64,000 nucleotides of DNA, taken from Streptomyces sp. LBL (GTDB taxonomy: Bacteria > Actinomycetota > Actinomycetes > Streptomycetales > Streptomycetaceae). The notes beneath the pieces were generated by a model that did not search any database, was not told the origin of the DNA, and worked only from the letters and a program-made list of their open reading frames with translations. The position numbers were made by a program, and so were the translations under genes. Position 1 is the first letter of the stretch; every line of letters begins with the position of its first letter. Positions 6,651 through 15,651 of the stretch are shown one piece after another. The stretch is taken from the NCBI RefSeq assembly GCF_029893585.1, contig NZ_JARXYX010000037.1:1-64000 (forward strand). The letters are read 5' to 3'.

Positions 6651-9028
6651 GCCTGGCCTCCGTCCTGTCCGGGTTCGTGTCCGGGGCCGTGTCCCTGTCC
6701 GGGGCCGTGTCCCTGTCCGGGGCCGTGTCCCTGTCCGGGTCCGTACGCCTGGTTGTGTCCGGCCGGTTCGAACGCCGACGGATTGACGCCTCCGGCGCCC
6801 GGACCCGCCTGATGCGGGATACGTGCCTCGCCCGCGTCCGGCCCAGCCTCGGCCTCGGCCTCGGAGTGCGCCGCGCGTTCCGCCACGACCTCCTTGACCG
6901 CCTCCACGACGCCCCGGTAGCCGGAGCAGCGGCAGAGGTTTCCGCACAGTGCCTGGCGGGTCTCCATCTCGCTCGGTGCCGGGTTGCCCTCCAGCAGGTC
7001 GTGCAGGGTCATCGCCATCCCCGGTACGCAGAAGCCGCACTGCACCGCGCCGCACTTCGCGAGCGCCCGCTGGACGTCCGACGACTGTCCGTCGACGGCC
7101 AGTCCCTCGACCGTACGGACCTCGCTGCCGGCCGCGGTCACGGCCGGGACCAGGCAGGACGCGACGAGCCGTCCGTCGACCTGGACGTTGCAGGCCCCGC
7201 ACTCGCCCTGCGAGCAGCCGTCCTTGGCGCCCGCGAGACCGAGCCGCTCACGCACCACGTAGAGCAGCGACTCGCCGATCCACGCATCGGTGACGGGACG
7301 TTCGACGCCGTTGACGCGCAGGACGTAGGAGGCGAGGGGGTGTTCCTCGCCGGACGGCGGTGGCGCCCCGTCACCTGACTCCGGGTCGGTCGCGGGCTCC
7401 TCGCCCTCGGGCTCCGCGTCCGCGGCCTTCGCGTCCGCAGCGGCACCGTGCACGGGCTCGGCGGATTCCTCGGGGGCCCCGGCGGTCCTCTCCGCGGTCT
7501 CCGCGGTCTCTGCGGTCTCTGCGGCTTCTACGGCGTCCTCGGCGCGTTCTGCCGTCTCTGCGGCCTCTGCGGCCTCTTGGGCCCTGTGAGCGGGCTGCGG
7601 GGCGTCCACGACAGCTTCGGCGGACGCCTCGGGCGCCTCCGCGTGCACATCGGCGGGCTGCTGCTCGGGCGGGAGCGGCTGGGACTGCTCGGGCGCGTGG
7701 GCGCGGGGCTGCTCGGGCTCGGACTCGTGCCCGGCGTGACCCGGCTCCATGAACCCGGTGGGACCCGGCTCCAGGGGCACGTAACCCTCAGGCGCGGGCT
7801 GCTCCTGGGCGTAAACCCTCGGCTCGAATGCCCCCGGCTCGATCGTCTCCGACTCGAATGCCCTCGGCTCGTAAGCTCCCGGCTCGTAAGCTCCCGGCTC
7901 GTGGTGCTCCGGGGCGTGGCGCTCCGGAGCGTGCGCGCCCGCGGCGCGCGCCTCCGAAGCATGCCGCTCCGCAACGCGCGCCTCGAAGGCGTGCCGTTCC
8001 GCAGCATGCGTCTCCGAAGCGTGCCGTTCCGTCGCGAACGCTTCCGCCGCTCGCGCTTCCGCCACCCGTGCTTCCGCCACTCGCGCTTCCGCCGCGAACT
8101 GCTCCCGCTCGTGCGTGGCCGCCGCGCCCCCGCCGTACGACTCGGGCTGCTCATGCGGTGCGATGTCCCCGGAGGCAGCCGACCGGTCCGGCACGGGCCA
8201 GGTCTGCGCCGACTGCTCATGCCCGTGCCCGCCCTCCGGCGGCTGTCCGTACCCGGAGCCCGGGCCCGACGGCTGTCCGTAAGCGGAGCCGGGGCCCGAC
8301 GGCTGCCTGTGCGCGTACTCGGAGCCCGTCGGCCGGTCGTAGCCCGGCCCTGTCGGGCGCCCATACCCGTGGCCGGGTTCCGAAGGCTGCCCGCCCTCGT
8401 GGCGCGTGTCCTGGTCCGCCGGCCCGGGCGGCCGGCCCCAGGGCTGCCCGGCCGCTTCCGTCGCCCAGGGGGCGGAGGCGCCGCCGGGCAGGGTGGCCGG
8501 CGGGGTGCCGCCCCACTGCTCGACCAAGGCGGACGTGGTGAACTCGCCCGATTCGTCCGGGAGGTCGCCGCCGGCGACCGGGATCGACCACTGCCCGGTG
8601 ACGTCGTGGCCCGGCGCCGGGGCGGTCTGCCCGGTGTCCGCCGTACCCGTGTCCTCGACGTTCCACTGCCCGGTGCCCCCGGGGTCGGCCGCCCCCGGGT
8701 CGTACGTGAACCGGTCGTCGCCGGTGGTGCGGGGTACCGCGTTCGGGTCGGGCCAGTGGGCACCGTCGGCGGGCGCGGTGGGCATCGCCCAGGAGCCCGT
8801 GGCCGGGTCGATGCCCGCACCGGTGGCCGGATTGACCGTTATCTGCGGCGGCACATAGCCGTGACCGGGCGCGGCGAGCGGAGTGTCGGCGGAGGCCAGA
8901 AGGGCGTCGATACCCCCCTCGGGGAGCTTCACGAAGGCGGTGGCACCGTCGTCGTAGTCGCCCTGGGGCAACGGGTCCCAGCGGCCCGCGCTCCGGGGCG
9001 TTCCCTCTTCGTGCTGGTCGTCGGTCAC
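6647..9028 (-). CDS. [2Fe-2S] subunit of molybdenum hydroxylase with giant low-complexity N-terminal arm
   Basis: A 793-residue protein; ordinary small subunits of this family have about 160-200. The real ferredoxin/[2Fe-2S]-binding domains lie at about 562-720: first cluster CSQGECGAC (about 601-609) plus a later Cys, second cluster QCGFC and LCRCSGY. They would pass electrons from the Mo site to FAD. The first about 560 residues are Gly/Pro/Glu/Ala-rich, with Tyr/Gly-Pro repeats, then AEARVAEARVAEAR-type runs, AYEPGAYEP repeats and AETAETAE repeats; they are probably disordered. The C-terminus adds an 18-base tandem repeat (GPGQGH units, about 6683-6738). The GTG start overlaps the FAD gene stop (GTGA), and the reading frame keeps Streptomyces codon bias throughout, so the arm is translated. 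Confidence 0.85.
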   Translation of the reverse strand: MTDDQHEEGTPRSAGRWDPLPQGDYDDGATAFVKLPEGGIDALLASADTPLAAPGHGYVPPQITVNPATGAGIDPATGSWAMPTAPADGAHWPDPNAVPRTTGDDRFTYDPGAADPGGTGQWNVEDTGTADTGQTAPAPGHDVTGQWSIPVAGGDLPDESGEFTTSALVEQWGGTPPATLPGGASAPWATEAAGQPWGRPPGPADQDTRHEGGQPSEPGHGYGRPTGPGYDRPTGSEYAHRQPSGPGSAYGQPSGPGSGYGQPPEGGHGHEQSAQTWPVPDRSAASGDIAPHEQPESYGGGAAATHEREQFAAEARVAEARVAEARAAEAFATERHASETHAAERHAFEARVAERHASEARAAGAHAPERHAPEHHEPGAYEPGAYEPRAFESETIEPGAFEPRVYAQEQPAPEGYVPLEPGPTGFMEPGHAGHESEPEQPRAHAPEQSQPLPPEQQPADVHAEAPEASAEAVVDAPQPAHRAQEAAEAAETAERAEDAVEAAETAETAETAERTAGAPEESAEPVHGAAADAKAADAEPEGEEPATDPESGDGAPPPSGEEHPLASYVLRVNGVERPVTDAWIGESLLYVVRERLGLAGAKDGCSQGECGACNVQVDGRLVASCLVPAVTAAGSEVRTVEGLAVDGQSSDVQRALAKCGAVQCGFCVPGMAMTLHDLLEGNPAPSEMETRQALCGNLCRCSGYRGVVEAVKEVVAERAAHSEAEAEAGPDAGEARIPHQAGPGAGGVNPSAFEPAGHNQAYGPGQGHGPGQGHGPGQGHGPGHEPGQDGGQA

Positions 9029-9918
9029 TTCAGAGCCCTCCCCAGTGCTCGACGGGCCAGTGCGGCGACGGTGCGCCGCAGGTGCAGTACTGCGGGCGGA
9101 AGCTGCTGCAGGGAGCCGTCCTCGGCCGGCACCGGGTCGGGGATGCAGGCCGCGGCGACGTACTCGCCGAAGGCGCTGAGGGCCTCCGGGACGATCGCGC
9201 GGCCGTTGTCCCAGTCGATCAGCCGGGCGACCCACTGTTCGGCTTCCAGGGGCCTGAGCGGCATCGGCGCTATGGCGCCGACGGCGCACCGGACTCCGCG
9301 CCGGGCCGGGTCGAGGACGAGGGCGACGGAGGCGACCGCGCGGCCGGGGCCGGTGCGGCCGGTCGCCTTGAGGAAGACCTGGGGCGCGTGCAGCAGCGGC
9401 ACGCGCACGTAGCCGATGAGTTCGCCGGCGCGCAGCATCTCCATGCCGGCCAGCAGGTGCGACACCGGCATCTCCCGGCGGGCCCCGCCCGCGCCCGCGA
9501 TGATCAGTGTCGCTTCCAGGGCGGCCAGCACCGGAAGCGCGTCCCCCGTGGGGGCGGCCGAGGCGATGTTGCCGCCTAGGGTGCCCGCGTTGCGGATGTG
9601 CGGCGGGCCGGCGGCGCGCGCGGAGGCCGCGAGTGCCGGGATCAGGGCGGCGAAGTCGGGGCGGCCCATCCGCGCGTGGGTGAGGCCCGCGCCGAGCAGG
9701 GCGTGGCCGTCCAGGTACTGCCAGCCGCGGATCTCGCTGATCTTGCCGAGGCCGACCAGCGCGGCGGGCCTGAGCTGGCCGGAGTTGACGGCAGCCATCA
9801 GGTCGGTGCCGCCCGCGACGGGGACGGCGGCGGGCATGGCGGCGAGCGCCGCCACTGCCTCGTCCAACGTCGTGGGCAGGGTGACGGCCTGCGCCGCCTG
9901 CGGTGCGTGCGTGGTCAA
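9025..9918 (-). CDS. FAD-binding subunit of molybdenum hydroxylase
   Basis: A 297-residue FAD subunit of the xanthine/CO dehydrogenase family. The FAD pyrophosphate-binding loops are clear: PVAGGTDLMAAVN early and IRNAGTLGGNIASAAPTGD in the middle, followed by the CO dehydrogenase flavoprotein C-terminal domain. It should accept electrons from the [2Fe-2S] subunit and pass them on to an acceptor. I prefer a TTG start at 9918 (TTHAPQ...), preceded by GAAGGGG; the alternative ATG at 10008 would add 30 residues of unlikely composition. It is the first gene of the three-gene operon; its stop overlaps the next start. The 246 bases upstream hold its promoter, which I cannot place. Confidence 0.85.
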   Translation of the reverse strand: MTTHAPQAAQAVTLPTTLDEAVAALAAMPAAVPVAGGTDLMAAVNSGQLRPAALVGLGKISEIRGWQYLDGHALLGAGLTHARMGRPDFAALIPALAASARAAGPPHIRNAGTLGGNIASAAPTGDALPVLAALEATLIIAGAGGARREMPVSHLLAGMEMLRAGELIGYVRVPLLHAPQVFLKATGRTGPGRAVASVALVLDPARRGVRCAVGAIAPMPLRPLEAEQWVARLIDWDNGRAIVPEALSAFGEYVAAACIPDPVPAEDGSLQQLPPAVLHLRRTVAALARRALGRALK

Positions 9919-10164
9919 ACCGGCTACCCCTTCCCGCTGCCCCACCTGGTCCCACCTGTTGCTGCCGTACGGTACGTGCTGACAGGGCGGACGTGGCAAC
10001 TCTGGCACATCTTCGCAAGGCTCGAAGACAGGGGTCCGCTAGGTTGCATTCGCCCACCTCACCAGGGAGATGGCCGGTTTTCGCACAACTTCACCGGCGC
10101 GCGCGAATTGCCACTCTTCGGTGATGCTTGCGACGGTTTTCCCCTACCTGTTCGGTAAGTTCAG

Positions 10165-11832
10165 TTACCTGTTCGGGGGTGCACCCTCGATCGGCCGACC
10201 GAGCACGCCGGGCCGCTGCTGCCACGGCACCGGTCCCGTCGGCGGCCGATAGCCGACCCCGAGGGCGTCAAGTAGCCGGTAGTGGGCGGTCATCCGCCGC
10301 TCGAAACCGGCGACGTCCCGTTCCGCGGGTGCGGGCAGGGCGCTCCAGGCCACCTCGGCGAAGGCGGCGAGCCTCGGGAAGGTCTGGTAGTCCACCCGCG
10401 CCTGGTTCTCCATCACCTCGGTCCACACGTTGGCCTGCGTGCCCAGGACGTGCCGGGCCTCGTCCGGCGTCAACTCCGGTGGAACGGGTTCGAACCGGTA
10501 GACGTCCTCCAGGGTGCGGACGTAGCCGATGGGGACCGGCTCGTCCGCGCCTTCGTGCTGCCGGTGGTCCAGGTACACCTGCTGCTCGGGGCACATGACG
10601 ACGTCGTGACCGGCCCGCGCGGCCGAGATCCCGCCCTGGTAGCCGCGCCACGACGACACGGCGGCCCCTTCGGCGAGACCCCCCTCCAGGATCTCGTCCC
10701 AGCCGATGAGCCTGCGCCCGCGCGCGGTGAGCCATGTGTCGAAGTGCCGGATGAACCAGGACTGCAACGCGTCCTCGTCCGCGAGCCCGAGTTCCGTCAT
10801 CCGGGCCTGCGCGGTGGACGACCGCCTCCACTGGTCCTTGAGGCATTCGTCGCCGCCGACGTGCAGGAACTCCCCCGGGAAGAGATCCAGGACTTCCTCG
10901 AACACCCCTTCGTAGAAGCGCAGGGTGTTGTCAGTGGGGGCGAGTACGTTCTCAGAGATGCCCCAGCTGTCCCAGACCGTGAGGGAGGTCGTGTCGATGA
11001 CGTCGGTGTTGCCGAGTTCCGGGTACGCGGCGATGGCGGCCTGCGAGTGTCCCGGTACGTCGATTTCGGGGACGACGCTGATATGCCGCTCGGCGGCGTA
11101 GGCGACGATCTCGCGGATGTCGTCCTGGGTGTAGAAGCCGCCGTGCGGCTTGTCCTCCCACAGCGGCGACGCCCGGTGGCCGATTTTCGTGCGGGCCCGC
11201 CAGGAACCGACCTCCGTCAGCTTCGGGTACCGCTTGATCTCGACGCGCCAGCCCTGGTCGTCCGTCAAGTGGAAGTGGAAGACGTTGAGTTTGTGCACGG
11301 CCATCAGATCGAGGTAGCGAAGGACGCCTTCCTTCGGCATGAAGTGCCGCGCCACGTCCAGCATGAGGCCGCGCCAGCGGAAGCGGGGGGCGTCCTCGAC
11401 GATCTGGTGCGGGGCCTCGCAGGAGGTCCCGGGGCGAACCGGAGCGCGCCGGAAGGCGTCGGGTCCGAGCGTCTGACGCAGCGTTTGGGCGCCCCAGAAG
11501 ACACCGGCCGCGCTGCCACCCCGAATCTCGACACCCCGGTCGGGGACGACGCTGAGTCTGTAGGCCTCGGGCGCCAGCGTGTCGTCCAGGCGCAGCCTGA
11601 CGGAGGCGGGGCTGTCCTCGGGCCCGGGCGCGAGCGGCAGGCCGAAGGCCGCACCCAGCGTGGAGCGCAGCCAGCGTTCCGTGGTGCCGGTGCCGGGGCC
11701 CGCCCACAGGGTCGTGTCCTCGTCGAACGGGACACCACCGCGCGCAAGGCCCTCGACGGCGCGTGGCGCCGGAATCAGTTCCGTCGGAAGGATCACGGGA
11801 GTCACGGGGGTCACGGGGGTCACGGGGGTCAT
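10165..11832 (-). CDS. beta-N-acetylhexosaminidase, GH20
   Basis: A 555-residue glycoside hydrolase family 20 enzyme. The catalytic pair is D328-E329 in HVGGDE; upstream is the GH20 barrel entry segment RWRGLMLDVARHFM and HFHLTDDQGWR, and downstream are W-rich substrate-pocket residues. GH20 enzymes use substrate-assisted catalysis on terminal GlcNAc/GalNAc. No signal peptide is visible, so it probably acts in the cytoplasm on imported chitobiose-type oligosaccharides, matching its place as last gene of an ABC import operon, one base after the permease stop. The N-terminus begins MTPVTPVTPVTPV, from a 9-base tandem repeat. The exact substrate is inferred. Confidence 0.9.
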   Translation of the reverse strand: MTPVTPVTPVTPVILPTELIPAPRAVEGLARGGVPFDEDTTLWAGPGTGTTERWLRSTLGAAFGLPLAPGPEDSPASVRLRLDDTLAPEAYRLSVVPDRGVEIRGGSAAGVFWGAQTLRQTLGPDAFRRAPVRPGTSCEAPHQIVEDAPRFRWRGLMLDVARHFMPKEGVLRYLDLMAVHKLNVFHFHLTDDQGWRVEIKRYPKLTEVGSWRARTKIGHRASPLWEDKPHGGFYTQDDIREIVAYAAERHISVVPEIDVPGHSQAAIAAYPELGNTDVIDTTSLTVWDSWGISENVLAPTDNTLRFYEGVFEEVLDLFPGEFLHVGGDECLKDQWRRSSTAQARMTELGLADEDALQSWFIRHFDTWLTARGRRLIGWDEILEGGLAEGAAVSSWRGYQGGISAARAGHDVVMCPEQQVYLDHRQHEGADEPVPIGYVRTLEDVYRFEPVPPELTPDEARHVLGTQANVWTEVMENQARVDYQTFPRLAAFAEVAWSALPAPAERDVAGFERRMTAHYRLLDALGVGYRPPTGPVPWQQRPGVLGRPIEGAPPNR

Positions 11833-11833
11833 G

Positions 11834-12679
11834 TCAGTCCTTAACCGCTCCGCCCAGCCCGGAGACCAGCCGTCGCTGTACGAGTACGAAGAAGACCAGT
11901 ACCGGAATCGTCATCACCGTGGAGGCCGCCATCACACCACCCCAGTCCGGGTCGTCCGGTTTGTAGAAGACGAGCAGGGCCATCGGCAGGGTCGACTGGG
12001 AGGTGTCGCTGATGATGAACGATTTGGCGAACAGGAAGTCGTTCCAGGCCGAGATGAAGGAAAACACGCTCGTGGCCACCAGCCCGGGGAAGACCAGCGG
12101 GAAAAGGATCTGCCACAGGAATCGCGCCCGGCTCGCCCCGTCGATGTACGCGGCCTCCTCCAGCGCCTCCGGTACGGCTTTCACGAAACCACGCAGCATC
12201 CAGATCGCGAAGGGCAGCGAGAAGGCGATGTGCGGCAGGATCAGCGAGCCCAGGGTGTTCAGCTGCCCGAAGTCCCGCATGAGGAAGAACAAGGGGATCG
12301 TCAGGGCTTCCACGGGCACCATCTGGGCCACCAGAAACATGATCAGCAGGGTGGTCCGGAAGCGGAACCGGAATCGGGTCACGGCGGTCGCCGCGAGAAA
12401 CGCGATCAGCGCGGAGACGATCACCACACTGCACGCCACGACCAGGCTGTTGAGGAAGTACCGGCCGAATTCCTGCTGTTCGAACACGCGCCGGAAAGAG
12501 TCCAGCGAGGGCGACAGAGTCCAGGGCCTCGGTTCGGCCGACTCGATTTCCCCGGCCGGTTTGAAGGCGCTGAGCACCATCCAGTACAGCGGAAACGCCA
12601 CGAGGACCGCGAGCAACAGGGCGGAGGTCTCGGCGGCCAGCCGCCACGGACGCCGCAGTTGCGCTCGTAGACGACTCAC
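11834..12679 (-). CDS. sugar ABC transporter permease (MalG type)
   Basis: A 281-residue inner-membrane permease of the carbohydrate uptake type 1 family with about six membrane helices. The cytoplasmic EAA loop that contacts the ATPase is EEAAYIDGASRARFLWQILFP. The GTG start overlaps the stop of the preceding permease (GTGA). With its partner permease and the lipoprotein it should import an N-acetylglucosamine-type oligosaccharide; no ATPase gene is present, so it probably shares the global MsiK ATPase, as most Streptomyces sugar importers do. Confidence 0.9.
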   Translation of the reverse strand: MSRLRAQLRRPWRLAAETSALLLAVLVAFPLYWMVLSAFKPAGEIESAEPRPWTLSPSLDSFRRVFEQQEFGRYFLNSLVVACSVVIVSALIAFLAATAVTRFRFRFRTTLLIMFLVAQMVPVEALTIPLFFLMRDFGQLNTLGSLILPHIAFSLPFAIWMLRGFVKAVPEALEEAAYIDGASRARFLWQILFPLVFPGLVATSVFSFISAWNDFLFAKSFIISDTSQSTLPMALLVFYKPDDPDWGGVMAASTVMTIPVLVFFVLVQRRLVSGLGGAVKD

Positions 12680-13686
12680 AGCTCCTCCCCTTGGCGGCGC
12701 AGCAGCCGCAGGTACACGAGGGTGACCGCGAGCAGGATCAGCAGCGTCACGACACCGATCGCGGAGCCGAGACCGTACTGCGAGGACGCGAACGCCTGCT
12801 GGTAGGCGTACACGTTCAGCACGAGGTTCTGCCCGGCGATGCCGCCGCCGTTGGTCATGACGTAGATCTGGGTGAAGACCTTGAAGTCCCAGATGACCGA
12901 CTGGATGGTGACGACGGTCAGGATGGGCCGGAGCATCGGCGCGAGCACCGACCGCCAGATGCGCCACTGGGAGGCGCCGTCCAGGGCGGCGGCCTCCAGC
13001 ACCTCGCCCGGGACGGCGCGGATACCGGCGTACACCGTCACCATCACGAACGGGAAGGAGCACCACACCACTTCGAGCAGGACGAGGAAGAAGGCGCTGT
13101 AGCGCCCGTAGGTCCACGAGTGGTCGCCCAGGCCCAGCACACGGTTGACCGGACCGAAGTCCGGGTCGAAGAGGAACAGCCAGACCGTGGAGCCGGTGAT
13201 GGCCGGCGTCGCCCAGGCGCCGAGCGCGGCCAGCATCAGCGCGAGCCGGGGTACGGCACGCACCCGGGTGAGCAGCACGGCGAGCGCGCACCCGGCGGCA
13301 AGGGTCGAGACGACGCAGGTCGCCGCGAAGACCACCGTCGCCAGCAGCACCTGCCAGAACTGGCTGTCGGAGAACAGTTCCGTGTAGTTCCCGAACCCCT
13401 TGAAGGTGGTCGGTTCACCACCGCTGACCTGGGCCTGGGTGTACTGGAAGAACGAGATCAGGCCGAGCTGGTAGACGGGGTAGACGAGCAGCCCGCCGAG
13501 CACGACGAGAGCGGGGGCGAGATACAGCCAAGGGGTGCTGATACGCCCCCGGGGGCGCGGGGCCCTGCTGGAGGTGCGGCTGGGGCGGTTGGAGGTGCGG
13601 CTGGGGCTGCGTGGGCGCGATCGGCCCCCAGCGCCCCGCAGCCGCAGGCGCTCCGCGCCCCCCGAGCTCTCAGGCACCGGCGTCAC
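12676..13686 (-). CDS. sugar ABC transporter permease (MalF type)
   Basis: A 336-residue permease with six predicted helices starting at TPWLYLAPALVVLGGLLVYP and the EAA motif EAAALDGASQWRIWRSVLAP. The first about 48 residues form an unusual Arg/Ser/Pro-rich cytosolic tail with internal short repeats (TSNRPSRTSSR). The GTG start overlaps the stop of the binding-protein gene. It forms the transport pore together with the next gene. Confidence 0.9.
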   Translation of the reverse strand: MTPVPESSGGAERLRLRGAGGRSRPRSPSRTSNRPSRTSSRAPRPRGRISTPWLYLAPALVVLGGLLVYPVYQLGLISFFQYTQAQVSGGEPTTFKGFGNYTELFSDSQFWQVLLATVVFAATCVVSTLAAGCALAVLLTRVRAVPRLALMLAALGAWATPAITGSTVWLFLFDPDFGPVNRVLGLGDHSWTYGRYSAFFLVLLEVVWCSFPFVMVTVYAGIRAVPGEVLEAAALDGASQWRIWRSVLAPMLRPILTVVTIQSVIWDFKVFTQIYVMTNGGGIAGQNLVLNVYAYQQAFASSQYGLGSAIGVVTLLILLAVTLVYLRLLRRQGEEL

Positions 13687-14975
13687 CCGGCGGAGCCGAA
13701 CGCGTCGTCCATTTTCGTCGCCGCGCTCTTCGAAGCCGCCGCCACGTCCTTCCTGCCGCTGATGACCTCCTGGAACATGGTCGGCAGGACCAGCGAGGAG
13801 TCGATCTGGGACCAGGCGGGAGAGGCGGGGACGAACTTGGTGCCGGCGGCGAGGGTCTGCACGAAGGGCTTCACATACGGCTCATTCGCCGCCGCCTGCT
13901 GCCGTACGTCCGCGAAGGTCGGCAGGAAGCCCATCGCGTCGAACAACGAGGCCTGCGTCTTCTTCGAGGCGAGCTGTTCCATCAGGTCGACCGCCAGGGT
14001 GCGGTGCGAGGTGCTCTTCAGGACGCCTATGTTGTTGCCGCCGGCGAACGCGGGCGCGATCGAGCCGGACCGCACACCGGGCAGCGGCACGACCGCGTAC
14101 TTGCCCTTCGCCTTCCCGGCCTCGACGGCGGTGTGGCTGAAGTCGCCGCCGATCGCCATGCCCGCCTTGCCTGCCGCGAACGCGGTGATCGTGTCGTTGC
14201 CGCCCATGCTCGCGCACTTGGCGGCGGGACAGTTGTCGTCGCCGAAGAGGGACGTGTACTCCTTGATGCCCTTCTGGGCGGCCGCGCTGTCGATCGCGGA
14301 GGCATACGAGCCCCCCTTGCCGGTGGCGAGTTCACCGCCGTTGGCCCATACGAACGGCATCGCACCGTAGGTGTAGGCACCGCCGACGACCAGGCCGTAG
14401 AGCTCGGGTCTGGCGGTGCGGATCTGGCGGGCGGTGGAGGCCAGTTCGGCCATGGTCCTGGGGACCTCCAGGCCGAGTTCCTCGAAGACGTCGGTCCGGT
14501 AGTAGAGGGCGCGGACGCCGACGTAGAAGGGCGCGCCATAGATCTTGCCGTCGACGGTGACGGACTGCTTGGCGGTGGGGTCGGTGCCCTTGGCCTCGCT
14601 CCAGGCGCCGAACTCCCGGGTGACGTCGAGGAGTCCGCCGTCCTTCACATAGCCGGCCGTGTCGGTGTTGCCGTACTCCATGAGGTCGGGGGCGGACTTG
14701 GGGTCGTTGAAGGCGGCCTTGACACGCTGGGCGCGGGTGTCGATCGGGATGTACTCGACGTCGACCCGGGTGTCGCTGTGAGCCTTCTCGAACGCCGTGA
14801 CGACGGAGTCGACGACCTTCTCCTTCGGCTTGTTGCCGACCTCCTGGAAGAGCCAGACGCGGAGGGTGCCGGCCTGGTCGTCCTTGTCGGAGGAGGAGTT
14901 GTCGGAAGTCTGGGGGGCGCAGGCGGTGACGACGACGGCAGCGAGCAGTACGGCCAGTCGGGGAGCGACTTTCAT
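13683..14975 (-). CDS. sugar ABC transporter solute-binding lipoprotein
   Basis: A 430-residue extracellular binding protein of the carbohydrate family (SBP_bac type). The signal sequence ends in the lipobox VTAC with C19 as the lipidated residue, followed by a Ser/Asp-rich linker. Typical segments include the APDLMEYGNTDTAGYVKDGGLLDV substrate-cleft region (quoted in part) and ALYYRTDVFEELGL. GGAGGAAC precedes the ATG. It is the first gene of a four-gene operon with two permeases and a GH20 enzyme, which suggests GlcNAc/chitobiose-type substrates. It resembles NgcE-like proteins by context only. Confidence 0.9.
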   Translation of the reverse strand: MKVAPRLAVLLAAVVVTACAPQTSDNSSSDKDDQAGTLRVWLFQEVGNKPKEKVVDSVVTAFEKAHSDTRVDVEYIPIDTRAQRVKAAFNDPKSAPDLMEYGNTDTAGYVKDGGLLDVTREFGAWSEAKGTDPTAKQSVTVDGKIYGAPFYVGVRALYYRTDVFEELGLEVPRTMAELASTARQIRTARPELYGLVVGGAYTYGAMPFVWANGGELATGKGGSYASAIDSAAAQKGIKEYTSLFGDDNCPAAKCASMGGNDTITAFAAGKAGMAIGGDFSHTAVEAGKAKGKYAVVPLPGVRSGSIAPAFAGGNNIGVLKSTSHRTLAVDLMEQLASKKTQASLFDAMGFLPTFADVRQQAAANEPYVKPFVQTLAAGTKFVPASPAWSQIDSSLVLPTMFQEVISGRKDVAAASKSAATKMDDAFGSAG

Positions 14976-14997
14976 GGAGCGTTCCTCCAGGCGTGCG

Positions 14998-15012
14998 TTG
15001 CAACATATGCAA
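14998..15012. promoter_or_regulatory. inverted repeat, probable operator of the GH20/ABC operon
   Basis: TTGCA and TGCAA flank a 5-base centre (ACATA) 23 bases upstream of the lipoprotein ATG. This position, next to the expected promoter, and the AT-rich dyad within very GC-rich DNA point to a repressor site, for example of a LacI or GntR-family protein. No regulator gene is adjacent. It does not look like the DasR consensus I know. Confidence 0.5.
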
Positions 15013-15110
15013 TGGCGGTTTCGCTCTGCACAACACCATGGAGGCTAGGGACTACATGAACATGCCCACAAGAGGTCTCCACCACTTCGTGACCCACGAG
15101 GGCACAGAAG

Positions 15111-15200
15111 ACACACGAGGACACACGAGGACACACGGCGACGCACGGCGACGCACGGCGACGCACGGCGACGCACGGCGACGCACGGTGACGCACCAAG
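15111..15200. repeat. 10-base tandem repeat, nine units
   Basis: Nine consecutive 10-base units: two of ACACACGAGG, one ACACACGGCG, then ACGCACGGCG four times and two diverged copies. It lies in the 313-base non-coding gap 15013-15325 between the ABC operon promoter and the DUF3039 gene. A second, looser repeat (AACTCAG every about 13 bases) lies near 15255-15302. The minus-strand frame across this block is only a by-product of the repeat. The rest of the gap shows nothing. Confidence 0.9.
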
Positions 15201-15325
15201 GCATACGGAGAACACACGAAGGCCCCTGAAGCCTCGCCGCAGCGTGACCTCAGAGACCTTCGGAACCTCAGCCGGAACTCAGTGAAACTCAGCCAGAACT
15301 CAGTGGGGCACTCGGCGGGACCGGG

Positions 15326-15622
15326 CTACTTGTCGCCGCCCTTGTCCTTGTCGTCGCCGCCGGAGCTCATGGACTCGTAGATCTCCTTGCACATGGGGCA
15401 CACCGGGTACTTCTTCGGGTCGCGGCCCGGCACCCAGACCTTGCCGCACAGCGCCACGACGGGAGTGCCGTCGAGGGCGCTCGCCATGATCTTGTCCTTC
15501 TGGACGTAGTGGGCGAAGCGCTCGTGGTCGCCGTCGCCGTGGGACACCTGCGGCGTCGGCTCTACAAGGGTCCCCGTCCCCGTACCTCGCTGCGGCTGGG
15601 TCTCAGGCTCAAGAGTGCTCAT
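15326..15622 (-). CDS. DUF3039 family protein
   Basis: A 98-residue small protein of the actinobacterial DUF3039 family: HGDGDHERFAHYVQKDKI is followed by a zinc-like motif ALCGKVWVPGRDPKKYPVCPMC (first and last parts quoted together only as a pattern C...C-x2-C) and an acidic/Lys-rich tail. Function is unknown; three cysteines suggest metal binding. I chose the ATG at 15622 rather than eight codons upstream because the family normally starts MSTLEPET-like. It precedes a helicase or YqgE gene in many actinobacteria; here it is 29 bases after the YqgE-type gene. Confidence 0.8.
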   Translation of the reverse strand: MSTLEPETQPQRGTGTGTLVEPTPQVSHGDGDHERFAHYVQKDKIMASALDGTPVVALCGKVWVPGRDPKKYPVCPMCKEIYESMSSGGDDKDKGGDK

Positions 15623-15651
15623 GAAACCTAGGGTACTGAAACTCACACCCC

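Noticed and set aside
4572..6812. 746-codon plus-strand frame
   Set aside because: Antisense shadow of the molybdenum hydroxylase large subunit, which has clear family motifs.
7448..9412. 654-codon plus-strand frame
   Set aside because: Antisense of the low-complexity FeS arm and part of the FAD gene; product is repeat-derived.
14972..15217. Minus-strand frame across the 10-base repeats
   Set aside because: Cys/Val/Arg repeats are a direct translation of the tandem repeat; no ribosome binding site.
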